A stretch of DNA of 64,000 nt from Trema orientale (Eukaryota; Streptophyta; Magnoliopsida; Rosales; Cannabaceae): NCBI GenBank assembly GCA_002914845.1, contig JXTC01000008.1, positions 148,973 through 212,972 of the forward strand, in the 5' to 3' direction. A model generated the notes under the pieces. That model was not told the DNA's origin. It worked only from the letters and a program-made list of their open reading frames with translations, and searched no databases. The translations under genes were made by a program, and so were the position numbers. Positions 1-11,368 of this stretch are shown one piece after another; position 1 is the first letter of the stretch; each line of letters opens with the position of its first letter.

Positions 1-3000
1 AACCAGTTGACAGTGAAGAACAAGTATCCTTTGCCAAGGATAGATGAGTTGTTTGATCAACTCGGTGGTTCAAGATTCTTCTCCAAGATTGACTTGAGAT
101 CTGGTTATCATCAGTTGAAGATAAGAGAGGATGATATACCTAAGACAGTATTCAGAACCCGATATGGTCACTTTGAGTTTTTGGTGATGCCATTTAGTTT
201 AACGAATGCACCTACCGCCTTTATGGATCTCACGAAACGGATTTTCAGGCCATTTTTGGATCGTTTTATTTTTGTGTTCATCGACGACATCCTGGTGTAT
301 TCTAAGACTCGAGAAGAGCATGCCGAACACCTGGAGATAGTACTCAAAACCTTGAGAGATCATTAGTTGTACGCCAAGAGATCGAAATGTGACTTTTGGA
401 TGTCAGAAGTAAAGTTCTTGGGTCATGTGATTTCTCACGAAGGTATTTCAGTCGATCCCGCTAAGATAGAAGTCGTTCTGGAATGGGAAAGACCGAGAAA
501 TGTGACAGAGGTACGTAGTTTCCTCGGTTTGGCAGGCTACTACCGTCGTTTTGTGCAAGACTTCTCGAGGATTGCTTTGCCTTTGACCAAGTTGACCAGG
601 AAGGACGTCAAGTTTGTTTGGGATCACGAAAATGAATGAGCTTTTATCAGGTTGAAGCAGAGTTTAACCACCGCACCTGTTCTTACTATTCCTGACAGTA
701 ACGAGCCTTATGTGGTGTATACTGATGCTTCAAAGACGGGTTTGGGATGTGTCTTGATGCAGAATGGTCGAGTTGTGACTTATGCTTCTCGTCAGTTGAA
801 ACCACATGAAAGGAACTATCCCACCCATGATTTGGAACTAGCAGCAGTGATCTTTGCGTTGAAGATTTGGCGATGTTACTTGTATAGTGTGAAGTTCGAT
901 ATATTCTCTGATCATAAGAGTTTGAAGTATCTCTTTACCCAGAAGGATCTGAATTTGAGACAACGAAGATGGGTTGAGTATATAGAGGACTATGACTTTG
1001 ACCTACAGTATCATCCTGGTAAGGCTAACATTGTAGCCAATGCACTGAGTAGGAAGCCTCATGGTGTACTAGTTGCACTAGTTTTTGAAGATTGGAAGAA
1101 CTCAGTTGTGATTGGTGACTATAATTTGCAGTACTTCGAGAATGAAGGAGTTGCTTACCTAAGTAACATTGTGATTTCACCATCTCTTCTCCAGACTGTC
1201 CAGCAGAGTCAGTGGCAAGATAGGGAGTTGAGGACAACTTGGAACCGACTTCAGAATGGTAAATAGTTAGATGGTTGGAGCACTAACAGAGAAGGGTTCT
1301 TGCTTTTCAATGGGAAGTTGGCTGTAGCTAATGACCCTAATCTTCGAGAAACCATTCTAACAGAGGCTCACAAATCAAGGTTCGCAGTACATTCAGGTAG
1401 CACCAAGATGTACCAGGATTTGAAACGGCAGTATTAGTGGAAAGATATGAAGAAGGATGTGGCTACTTTTGTGGCTAAGTGTTTGACTTGTCAGCAAGTC
1501 AAGGCTGAACACCAGAGGCCAGCTAGGTTACTTCAGCCGTTATCCATTCCAGAGTGGAAGTGGGACAAGATCACGATGGACTTCGTGACCAGTTTGCCGA
1601 AGACCTTAAGGAAGAATGACGCAGTTTAGGTGATAGTCGATCGGTTGACGAAGAGTGCTCACTTTATACCGATCCAGATTGACTATTCTCTCACTAAGCT
1701 CAGTAAACTATATGTGGAGAACATCATACGCTTGCATGGTGTGCCTTCAAGCATAGTTTCTGACAAAGATCTAAGGTTTACTTCCAAGTTTTGGAGAGCC
1801 TTGCAGAAAGTGTTTGGTACGCAGTTGGATATCAGTACAGCTCATCATCCTAAGACAGATGGTCAGTCTGAAAGGATCATTCGGATTCTTGAGGACATGC
1901 TACGTTGTTGCATACTGGATTTTAGTGGGAACTGGGATGATCATCTTCCTTTAGTGGAATTTGCTTACAATAACAGCTACCAGACCAGTGTGGGTATGGC
2001 TCTATATGAAGTGCTGTATGGGAGGCCGTGTAGATCGCCTTTGTATTAGGCAGAGCCAGAAGAGCATGTTACTCTTAGACCTGAACTGATTGAACAGACT
2101 ACTGAGAAGATCAAGGATATCCAAGAGAGGCTTAAGGAAGATCAGAGTCGCCAGAAGAGTTATGCTGACCCTAAGAGGTGTGAGGTAGAGTTCGATACGG
2201 GTGATTCTGTGTTCTTGAAAGTGACTCCAAGGCGAGGTGTTACAAGATTCGGAGTTAAGGGTAAGCTTGCTCCAAGGTATATTGGTCCCTTTGAGATCAC
2301 TGAGAGAATTGGACCAGTGGCGTATCGCTTGAATCTACCTGCACAGTTAGGACACGTGTATAATGTGTTCCACATGTCGATGTTGAAGAAGTAAACACCG
2401 GACTCATCTCATATTATTCAGTACATTCATGTACCAATCCAAGAAGATGTGTCCTATGAAGAGCAGCCTGTTCGTTTGTTGGCAAGAGACTTGAAAGTGC
2501 TTCGCAACAGAGAGATTCCACTTGTCAAGGTGCTTTGGGAACATCACAAAGAAGATGAGGCTACGTGGGAACTCGAGACGGAAATGTACGAGAAGTATCC
2601 TCATTTGTTTAACTTTCAGTTAGAAGTTGTACTGTGATGTAAACCTTGACTTGTACCTTGAATTTCAGGACGAAATTCATATAAGGAGGGGAGAATGTAA
2701 TAACCCAGTTTTTATAAGGTCAAAATGGTCTTTTGACCAGAAAAAAAAAATTTTAAAGACCCGACTCTTTCTCTCTCTCTCTTTCTCTCCCCCTCTCTGT
2801 ATCTCACTCTCTCTCTGTTTCTCACCCACGGCCGAAAGAAAACGGAAGCCACCTCGCCACCGCTTGCTTGTCGTCCGGCCACCAGGAAGTAGGCGGAGCT
2901 CACCCAAGCCACCATGAGTCGACGCCGAGTAGCAGCGACCGTCGGAGAAACCCACCGGAGCCGGAGAAGACCAAATTGCCGTTTTGACCTATTTTGGATT

Positions 3001-4494
3001 TTTCGTCACCAGCGAAGATTTTGGCCACCAAACGACTCCAGACTGGTCCCGTTGGATTCGTATTATCGCAAGGATCATCAAGATATATATATCTCAACCC
3101 CATTTTGTCCGGATCAAAAGATGCCATTTTTGAGTATTTTGAGTTTTGAATTTTAGTTTTCGATCTGGCCGTTGGATTGTGTTTTTGACCTCATATTTGG
3201 AATGTACTCGAAAAATAGAGAAGTTTGATATATATTGTGTTGTTTGGTGATCCGCACGAAAATCGCGATCGGACGGTCGAGATTTTGTCTCGTTTTATGT
3301 GCCACCAGTCCGGTGTGGACCCGGACCCGAATTGGACAAGTTATATGTCTAACCTAGCTATTTTGGGTGCTAGGAATTCAACAAAGAGGTCCCTTCATGG
3401 AATTGAAGCTCCGGTGAGAAGTTGGTTTTTCGCAAGAAGACGATCGAGGGCTCGGAATTGGTTCCCGACCCTCTGGGCGATCGTCAACGACGCCTTGAGG
3501 ACTCAATAGCGTGGTATCGCTATTTCGGTCGAGGTAGAGGTTCAATTACCTCCGTTTTATACCGTTTTGAGTTAAAACTTATTTTCTGCAACATATGAGA
3601 ACAAGTGTGTTTTTGATTATTTGAATCATATGTGATGGAGTCTGGTTGTATGATATGTACTGTACTGCTCTGGGAATTTGCTGTTTGCAAGTTATTTTGG
3701 GTATATAAAAATAGGGCCGTTATGCTGCCCGTTTTTCTATAAAACCCTATTATGCATGTTTTACTGAAAAACCAGAGTACAGTAGTTTTTACACTTCAAT
3801 TCTGTATTGCACGTGTCATAGGATCATACATGAGCACCATGTTAGCATCGTGGGTTTATAGTGTGGCGCTGCGTGCCCCACCGTCGGTGCAGAGTCCGTA
3901 AACCCGTGCAAGATTTGTTACTTCTGATTACCTCCCCATTGGTAGGTGTAGGCAATACGGTTGCCCCTCCAGGTTTGGTAGGCGACACATGGGTGTCCCC
4001 TCCGGGTATGGGCTTAGGTGTCAGGCAGGCTGTTAGGCATACTTAGTGCCATCATCCTAAGTTTCACAGATGAGAGGATGAGAGCTCATGGGTATGGGTT
4101 GATTTGTGTCATGTGCATATGGATTGAATGGTTTTGATTACACTGCTTTATATATATATNTATTTGAGATTTTGTATTAGCATTAAACCAAGATTACTAC
4201 TTTCTAATTTATCTGTGAACTTATGTATGCCATTCTGGGATTTAACTTATTGTTGCGGATGATGATGATGCTTGAACTTATATTTGATTTTATATTTTCT
4301 AATTATTATTCGGTCTATGTTTAATGGTGTATACGAACTGTGGGAGAGGTTCACGGGATGAAATTCTAAATATTTTATTATAAAGGAATGTTTACAAAAC
4401 TAAAACTTTTTAGATACTTTTCAAATAAATCAAGGAATTTCTCGTCTTTGTGAAATTCCCCTTCTGCCACTGGCCCGGATTTTGGGTCGTGACA
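1..4494 (+). mobile_element. Ty3/gypsy element, Tekay/Del-like chromovirus, 3' part (fossil)
   Basis: Remnant of a Ty3/gypsy retrotransposon cut by the left window edge. Reading left to right, pol shows a reverse transcriptase with the FIDDILVYS catalytic motif (about 1-600), RNase H with the YTDAS motif (about 690-1060), an integrase with zinc-binding and core segments (about 1380-2200), and a C-terminal chromodomain-like segment (about 2440-2610, motif VKVLWEHH). Pol-then-integrase order with a chromodomain fits chromoviruses, and the long LTR and tail wording fit the Tekay/Del clade. A purine-rich tract (about 2683-2694) precedes the LTR. The element is broken, with roughly seven breaks in pol, but its domains stay collinear, suggesting moderate age. 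Gag, protease and the 5' LTR lie outside the window. Confidence 0.93.
2696..4494 (+). repeat. 3' LTR of the Tekay-like element
   Basis: About 1.8 kb, starting TGTAATAACCC just after the polypurine tract and ending GGGTCGTGACA, so it has the TGT...ACA inverted ends usual for this lineage. It contains a pyrimidine-rich run (2765-2822). Small open frames within it look like chance frames rather than genes. It contains one ambiguous base at 4160. The 5' partner is outside the window, so no age can be read from LTR divergence. Confidence 0.88.
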
Positions 4495-6605
4495 TTACAT
4501 GACGGTTTTGTCGGAACCATCCCAAAAAATTAAGGCTTTCTCGGCGGTTTCGGATTTACTATGGAGAAATCCCATCAAATTTAATCATTTTCTCAATGGT
4601 TTCTTAAGAATTGAACCGACAAGAAAAGAGCATAATAGTCTTTTTTGGGAAGTTGACGCTATAACTTAGTATGCAAAACCCCAGATCGCAGATGCCTTAG
4701 TCTTCTTCTCAAGATCTGGGTCTCATATTTTTATTATTTTCAACTTGCGTCACAAAAATACGTAACAAGAGATGATGTTAAAAAATTAATAAAGCTATTG
4801 TAATTATAACTTAGCTATTGTATAAGTGATGCTTGCTTGGATATACAAGTTATAATAATATAATCATAACTAATATATAAACCAAAGCCAACATGCATAA
4901 ATAATATATCCGTAAACACAATTCACATTCAACATGGTCATATAGCCCATAGAATTCACACAAAATTTACAAACATAAAAGTTTGAACGCTTATCACAGA
5001 GATATATAACATATCATATCTTGGCATGCTATAGCTCATAATCTCACACAGAATCCATCCAATTGTGAGCATTAGCCACAATTATAAATGTCATGCATCA
5101 ATATTCACCAACACTAATTGAATATATTGTTTAAGAAAATGCTGATAATCTATACATGATTTAACCATTGTTTTGTAATTACTCTACGTACTTGTTCGTA
5201 ACTTAGCTACTAACTTTCGCAAACTAATTCTACTAACTTAACCACACAACTACTAATTCGAGTTAGATAGTAAAATTTCTTGTCAGTTGGAGCTTAAATA
5301 ATTATTCTTGTTTCCTAAACTAAACTCACTAAGCAAAACTTAAGGTTTCCACCATAACCTTAATATTGAATTATAGATTCTTTGTAATAGAATCATGTAG
5401 GCTTTTAATATTGTTTCATAGATAAAAATAGTTTACAATCATTTAATCATTAACAAGTCCAAGATTCCAAAAATAACTATGAGAAAATTTAGACCAGGTC
5501 AAATGTTTATTGCACAAGAAATCTAAGCATTGTAGAGTGTTTATGTCACTATAAATTCTACAGATTCAGTAATTTTATAAACCTCTTAATTGTGATTCCT
5601 AACTAAAAAAGAAATAATTTAGCTAAAAAAACTAAGTTATTTACTTTTCATCTAAGATCAAAGTCATTACTGTTGTAAAAAATGGGACATTGGATATTTT
5701 CTAGGTCCAGCCTTTAAAAATACATAACTTGATCAAAATAATGCCAATGCTAATAAAGTTTACATGAAAAAGGGTCCTTAGGAAGTGAACTTTAATATGA
5801 GTGAAACCAAACTAATTTTTTTTGTTGGATATATTCTTTAACATAAAATATTAGGTCCTACTAAAAGAGTCAAATTTATTACCCAATTCTTCTTTTTATA
5901 AAAAATACGGTCCAGTTTAAACAAATCAAATCCCCTCCAATAAACAAATAAACTTTTTTTTTTCTTTCTTAAGAAAACGTATGTCTCCCTTCGTATAATC
6001 TCTATTATACTAATAGTATCTCCTGAAATCAAAAGGTCTTTTTCATAGATTATCATAGGTCATTAGGTAGTGGTTCAAGAAAAGAAGAATAGGATGTATC
6101 AAAAAATCCTAAGTATTTCATAGAATAGAGACATCTAATTTCATGGAAAACTTTTCATACTCATAAAAATAAAAGCTAAATATCATTGTGTTGGGCCTTT
6201 TTCCATTCTACCGAACCCTTATAACATATCTAGAAGATGTGTTACTATTAGTAGAGCATTTGAATTTAAGGATTCATAAGTGCAAGATGTGTGGTGAATA
6301 ATATTGATGGTTGATGAACTTTTTGGAAGGCCAAACGTGGAAGTTGCACCTTAACTTTTCAGTAAGTTTTTTTTTTTTTTTTTCATAATCAACTAAAATG
6401 AAATTTTTAGAATTCGTCAATTCTATGTATGTAATCTTGTGATGGAGTATGATTTTTAGTGAAGACAATCATTATAGTAGAAGCAGTAGATATAATTTTT
6501 TTTTTGTTAAGCCAAGACAAAAATTATTGAAAATTAGCTACAATATATAAAATATGGAAAAGTCTTAAGCCCAACATCAGCAGAAAATGAAGAGAAAGGG
6601 AAGCT
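4495..6605. other. AT-rich intergenic sequence, no gene seen
   Basis: No open frame with recognisable domains and no clear repeat structure. The first 150 bases after the LTR are less AT-rich. The rest is low-complexity AT-rich DNA with homopolymer runs. Confidence 0.6.
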
Positions 6606-7330
6606 TGATATATCGGAGATAATTACTAATAATAATTATATATTATTTGAATTATCTATTTACCAATTTTAGAATATTCTTTATTATATAATTATCTACT
6701 TACCTTATTTATTTCTTTTGTAATTATTATAATTATCTCATAGTTATTAGCTGTACATTATCTAGAATATTCTATTGAATATTCCTTAGAATATTTTCTC
6801 ATGTAACTTATATAAATACCAGTACAATTAATGAGAATAATGAGCTAAAATTATGATTTCAATTTTGACCCAAATCATTATTTCTCTCTCTCAATTTCTA
6901 CATGGTATTAGAGCATCGATCTATCCCTCTCATATTTCCAAAATTTCTCCTTTAAAAAAAAAGTTCCTCCTTTAAAAAAAAAAAGAATCTAGCTGCCGCC
7001 AGTTCTGGTCGACTGCCACACTGAATCGGTCGACCTATTCCTCTAGATCCATCAATTTTCGAGAATTTTTTCTCTTGTTTTCTTTTCTAATGGCTGAACC
7101 ATAGACTTAAATCACTATTCCTATCCAAAATTAACCCAACAATCTTCTTTTAGTCATAAATTTTCCATCCCATAATATAGTCAAACTTACCTCTACCAAT
7201 TATTTTTCATGGAAATTACAATTTCAGGCACTTTTTTGTTGGCTACAACTTTGATGGCTATGTCACCGGTGCTATACCCCCACCCTCTCAGACAATTACA
7301 ACCAATTCAGAGACTTCTCCTAATCCTGAG
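6606..7330 (+). mobile_element. Ty1/copia 5' end: LTR, primer site and gag stub (fossil)
   Basis: An LTR-like segment runs from about 6606 to 6902 and ends in CA. It is followed at once by a primer-binding site, TGGTATTAGAGC (6903-6914), one base off the initiator-Met tRNA consensus used by plant copia elements. About 180 bases on, around 7090-7330, short stretches resemble the start of a copia gag (UBN2-type; wording around TNYFSWK). The remainder of the element and the second LTR are absent. It is broken by truncation and several smaller breaks. The LTR start is uncertain by some bases. Confidence 0.6.
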
Positions 7331-7632
7331 TAAGTACTCCGGGAAAAAAAAAGTCAATAATACAACCTGGAGAGTACACTTATTAGTAAAAGTAAAAAAG
7401 AAAAAAAAAACATTTGAAGTGTTAGAAAACTGTTTAGAAAATTCAAAAAACAAATTTAGAGCATCTATCAACAAGAATTTTGAAGATAAAGAAATGTATT
7501 TGAAACCAAGATGCTCACTAAGTACTCCAATAAAAAAGTCAATAATACAACCTTGAGATTCTATTTAGTAATGAAAAAAAAAAAGCTTTGAAGTGTTGGA
7601 AAACTGTTTAGAAAATTCAAAAAATAAAAAAT
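7331..7632. repeat. Two direct copies of a ~115-bp A-rich segment
   Basis: 7331-7455 and 7519-7630 share the order TAAGTACTCC, AGTCAATAATACAACCT, a long A-rich stretch, then GAAGTGTT and AAAACTGTTTAGAAAATTCAAAAAA. About 65 bases of unrelated sequence separate them. It looks like a local duplication next to the truncated copia gag. No function is visible. Confidence 0.75.
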
Positions 7633-8054
7633 AAACAAAGTTGCAACAAAATAGTAAGGTTTTTTTTTTCCCTCCTTTTTTTTAAATAAATTTGCCGTCA
7701 TGTCATATGTAATATAAATCCATGACAAGAATAATACCTAGAGAGCTTCAAAACCACCAGAAATATCATATCTCTCCCCTCACCTTTGACAGCAAAGAGT
7801 ACCTATTCTTTGCTAGTATCTTCATGTCTATTAACTTTTCCTCGAATGTGAACGTGTATATGCATTAGAAGTGTCAAAACTTGCCAAAATTAGTACAACA
7901 AGATTATATATATAGGCGGACCGGCATGAGATGACATGATTACAATTTTTTTTTTCTTAATGCTACGCCTAACTTTTGTTGATATAATAGTCACTTATCC
8001 CATCCGAATAATGTGACTATAACTTCCTCGCCCTCTCAAATGGATTCAGGAATA
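7633..8054. other. AT-rich spacer, no gene seen
   Basis: Low-complexity AT-rich DNA. I see no coding or repeat structure. Confidence 0.5.
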
Positions 8055-9250
8055 TATTATTGATAACTCGGTTTTATCACTTAATTATTAAGTGCCTTCA
8101 TTTTATTAATTTGTTAGTTTTATAGATTTGTATTAGCTATTTTTTTTGATGAGATTTTATCGTAGGTTGAAGTTTAGGAGCTATTAGTGCTTTCTAGAGA
8201 CTCGGAACAAGTTTTATCAAATCTGGAGAATCAAACTGTAGGCAGAAACTCAGCACCGTGGCGCTAGGAGCTCAAAAATTTACAAAAGAGCCATCATCGC
8301 AGCGCTAAAAAGCTTGCATTTTCAGAAAACATGAAATTTCAGCAGTTACCAAAATTTGCATCTCTTGCCCAATGCTTATAAACATGCATTTCTTTGTTAT
8401 TTCTAGAAATCCTGGAGACTTTGCACACAGAGAGAGGTAGCCAAAGAGATAATTTGAGTACCGAGACAAAGACAATTGAATTCGGGGACGGAGAAGATTG
8501 ATTCGACTTTAAAAATTCCGTTTTTCTTCTTTAACTCATTATGTTTAAGAACATCGTCTCGTATTTTTTTACTTTTATTGTAAACTAATTTATTTTATCT
8601 AGAGGAATAATCTAGTCTATGTTGAATACTATTTTTTAATTGTCAATTGATTATTTAAGAAATTTTCATTCAATTTATTTGTATTATCTTATTTTTCATT
8701 TTTCAATTGCCTAATCACCAATGAATTGATTTGGTACTTAGAATTCAATACCCGAGATATAGATTTTTAGATATGACCCTTAGATAATAAAACCAAGGAT
8801 TTTATAGAGTTCGAGAGGGCTATAATTTCTTTGAAGTCAATTAAAAAGAATCAAACTCTGAATAAATTCTTATCTTCTTGATTTTTATAGAGATATTGAA
8901 TTTAGTTTTTTAGAATAATTTCACTCGGCACTTGAAAGAAAGAGTTAGAATAAATTAGGATTCTTGACTTATAAACTAAGAGAATTGATTAATAATAAAT
9001 TGGCATAAAAAACATAGTAAACAACTAGGTGAAATCAAACTTTTAGAACTATTGTAACTCTTAGTTTTATTTTAATTTCTTAGCAGTAAACTTAGTTAAA
9101 CACTTTTATTCACATCATGTTCATTTTTCTAGATAAAATTCGGATTATGTTGATTATAATACTTAGCGAAATTTAGATTACAATCCCTGTGGAAATGACA
9201 TTTATACTTTTTATTATACCATTAAAACTTGGCACTATACACTTAATTAT
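8055..9250 (+). mobile_element. LTR-like remnant, probably Ty3/gypsy Tat type (fossil)
   Basis: No coding capacity. It shares wording and order with the remnants at 45080-47230 and 41040-42900: a GC-richer stretch near 8250-8310 (GTGGCGCTAGGAGC, CGCAGCGCT), then a motif block around 8740-8850 (GAATTCAATACCCGAGA, ATTTTATAGAGTTCGAGAG), and an end block with TCCCTGTGGAAATGACA near 9183. In plants the TCCCTGTGG block is typical of the 3' end of Tat/Athila-type LTRs. No internal domains follow, so this is probably a solo LTR or fragment. Edges are approximate and the family assignment is an inference. Confidence 0.4.
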
Positions 9251-10596
9251 ATATATATACATATATATTACCTCATCTTAGGAAAGTAATATCCAAATAT
9301 TATTAGAATTCTAACTAAGTTAACACCTACTAATTAAACTTGTTAACACACATATTGAAGAATAAAATATAAATAACAAAAATTATATAAAAATCTGAAT
9401 AGAAACAACAAAGGGCAAAAATAAACCACTTACCATACTTATTATCATCAAAATTACAAAACTTAACATGAGCTAGCTTGTCAAGCAAACTAAATCAAAC
9501 TTTTAACTAAATAGTACTGAGATTGGGATGCTGCTTGCCATGAAATGGTCGGCTTTATTGATAGGCAGAATCTTCTTTCCACAACAAATATGTTATCTCG
9601 ATGCGTTGATCCACCATGGATTTAGTTGTCTCCCCAATAATCCAACTCCAAAGCAATTAAACGTTAGGCCTTTTCACTTGACCAAAATAACGTAAGAAAA
9701 AAAGAGGGATCAGATGTGAATCACAAAGTGACCCCACGAAATAACACAAAGTCAAGTTAGACTTTAAAAATGGGAGATGAGAATTGTTTTTTTTTTTTAA
9801 TTATTATTTTTTTAATATTTGTGTAGATTTGTTTGGATAATGAAGCTAAGATTTACTAAGTGGAAAAATTGAGGTAAAGAAGTGTTATTGGTTGTGGGTG
9901 GGGATTGAAGTGCTCCATTACCCAAAAGCCCCACAAATCATTTCTCGATGATGATATGACCGAAAGCCATATATATGCTTGGAGAGGAGAAATAACACAA
10001 GCTAGTATGACAATCTTGACCAAAAACCAGTACTGCTACCAATACGGATATTGCCTTCTTTTCTGTCCGCCCACACGTGTTAGTTAACTAGGCAATATTG
10101 TGGTAACACCAACCTATTGGCGTGTATATAATTTCTAAACTAATCTCAGGTTACGAAAGCAACATAGTTTTAATTATCCATTTATTTTTTTTTTCTTTTT
10201 GGTTAAAGTATTATTGAATTTAAGATGGCATTGGTTAAAGTATTACTGAATTTAAGATGGCATTTTTATGAACCAAAAAAAGAAAAAAAATCTAAATATC
10301 ACATAAAATCTTTTGAATATAAACGTGATGCTACACATGGTGCCTAAAAGTACATTTCTTATCTAATGGTAATTTAACTCTGTATATATATGACATGTTT
10401 TGGTAGCTACAGTGATTATTCCCCTATAAGCTTTATAATTTGGCGCCCTCGGAACTAATAAATACCATCAATATTTTTGACATGATTATCCGACTGCTGG
10501 AGGACAGTGGCCTTCTCATTACACCAGAACTATTATTCATTCATGTTATCTGAAAGATCCTCAGCACAGCGTTCTTCAACATAATGACAAAGAGAA
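9251..10596. other. AT-rich intergenic sequence with a short tandem duplication
   Basis: No recognisable gene. At 10201-10264 a 32-bp unit (GGTTAAAGTATTA..., two copies, one mismatch) is tandemly duplicated. The remainder is AT-rich with homopolymer runs. Confidence 0.55.
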
Positions 10597-10836
10597 TCAT
10601 CCAACCCGATCGTAATATGCTCCCACTATTTTATTTGATGCTATGATAATATTGTTAACCATCTTTCTGCGCCTAATCATCCCAAAAATCACAACCTGTT
10701 GTCGAGGTCGATATTCTTCTCTGAAGCCTGAACGGCTCCTCAGTTTAGCAACAGGTGTATCCTGTTTTTCACCTGCTTTTGTATGCCCTTTACTTTTATT
10801 TGCGGAAATTAATCGACATGTTGATGAAGCATGAAC
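10597..10836 (-). pseudogene. Coding-like exon of unknown minus-strand gene, interrupted by copia insertion
   Basis: On the minus strand an open frame of about 80 codons runs to a stop at 10597 and is rich in basic residues (HTKAGEK, KLRSRSGFREEYRPRQQ, MIRRRK). Its upstream end is exactly where the copia element 10837-17869 has inserted. Across the insertion, past the target duplication at 17870-17874, lies a pyrimidine-rich tract ending TTTTCTCTTCAG, a good splice acceptor in the same orientation. This suggests an exon start was hit. I do not recognise the product. The basic arginine/serine wording would suit the variable middle part of DUF1985/Ulp1 transposon proteins, and that domain lies further along the same strand at 21590-22210. 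This link is an inference. Confidence 0.35.
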
Positions 10837-11368
10837 TGTTGAAATAATATTCATAAAATGCGTAACAACAATCTATTTAAAGCTTAAAGCATAATGATAG
10901 AGGCTTGAATATTACCTCTAATTGTGAGCTGCAGTCTTGACCGGCCATTGCCATATCTGGTACTCCTGCAAGCTGCGAAAATGGTGAAGAAAAATGAAGA
11001 GGATTGATGCTATTCAATACTCCTTGGCCCTCTTGAGGTCTCAGCCGAATACCACACCAAAATGAACACTCCCCCTTCTCCCACAAACTGGTCAACGACC
11101 GGTTTTATTAATAAATAAGCTGGTGGGCTTTGTCACATGTGTGGCAGCTCATACCCTTGGCCCAATGGGCTGGCCAAGGTATCCAAAGAGTGTGAAACCA
11201 TGAGCCTCATACATATTAAAATGTGTGGTCCATCCCATTATGACCCAATTAGTAATACTATGCAAAGTCAATTATACATACAAATATAGTTTTCCTTAAC
11301 ATGCTTTAATTAAGACATAGTGAGTTACTATTGATTATACTAGTCCATATATATAAAATATTCTAACA
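10837..11368 (-). repeat. 3' LTR of minus-strand copia element
   Basis: 532 bp, flanked outside by TGAAC and inside by the polypurine tract. It aligns over its whole length with 17339-17869. Confidence 0.9.

Noticed and set aside
2627-3509. Several 80-96 codon frames at the start of the Tekay-like LTR
   Set aside because: LTR sequence; the frames contain the polypyrimidine tract and simple composition.
10643-10834. 63-codon plus-strand frame
   Set aside because: It is antisense to the better-supported minus-strand exon-like frame ending at 10597.
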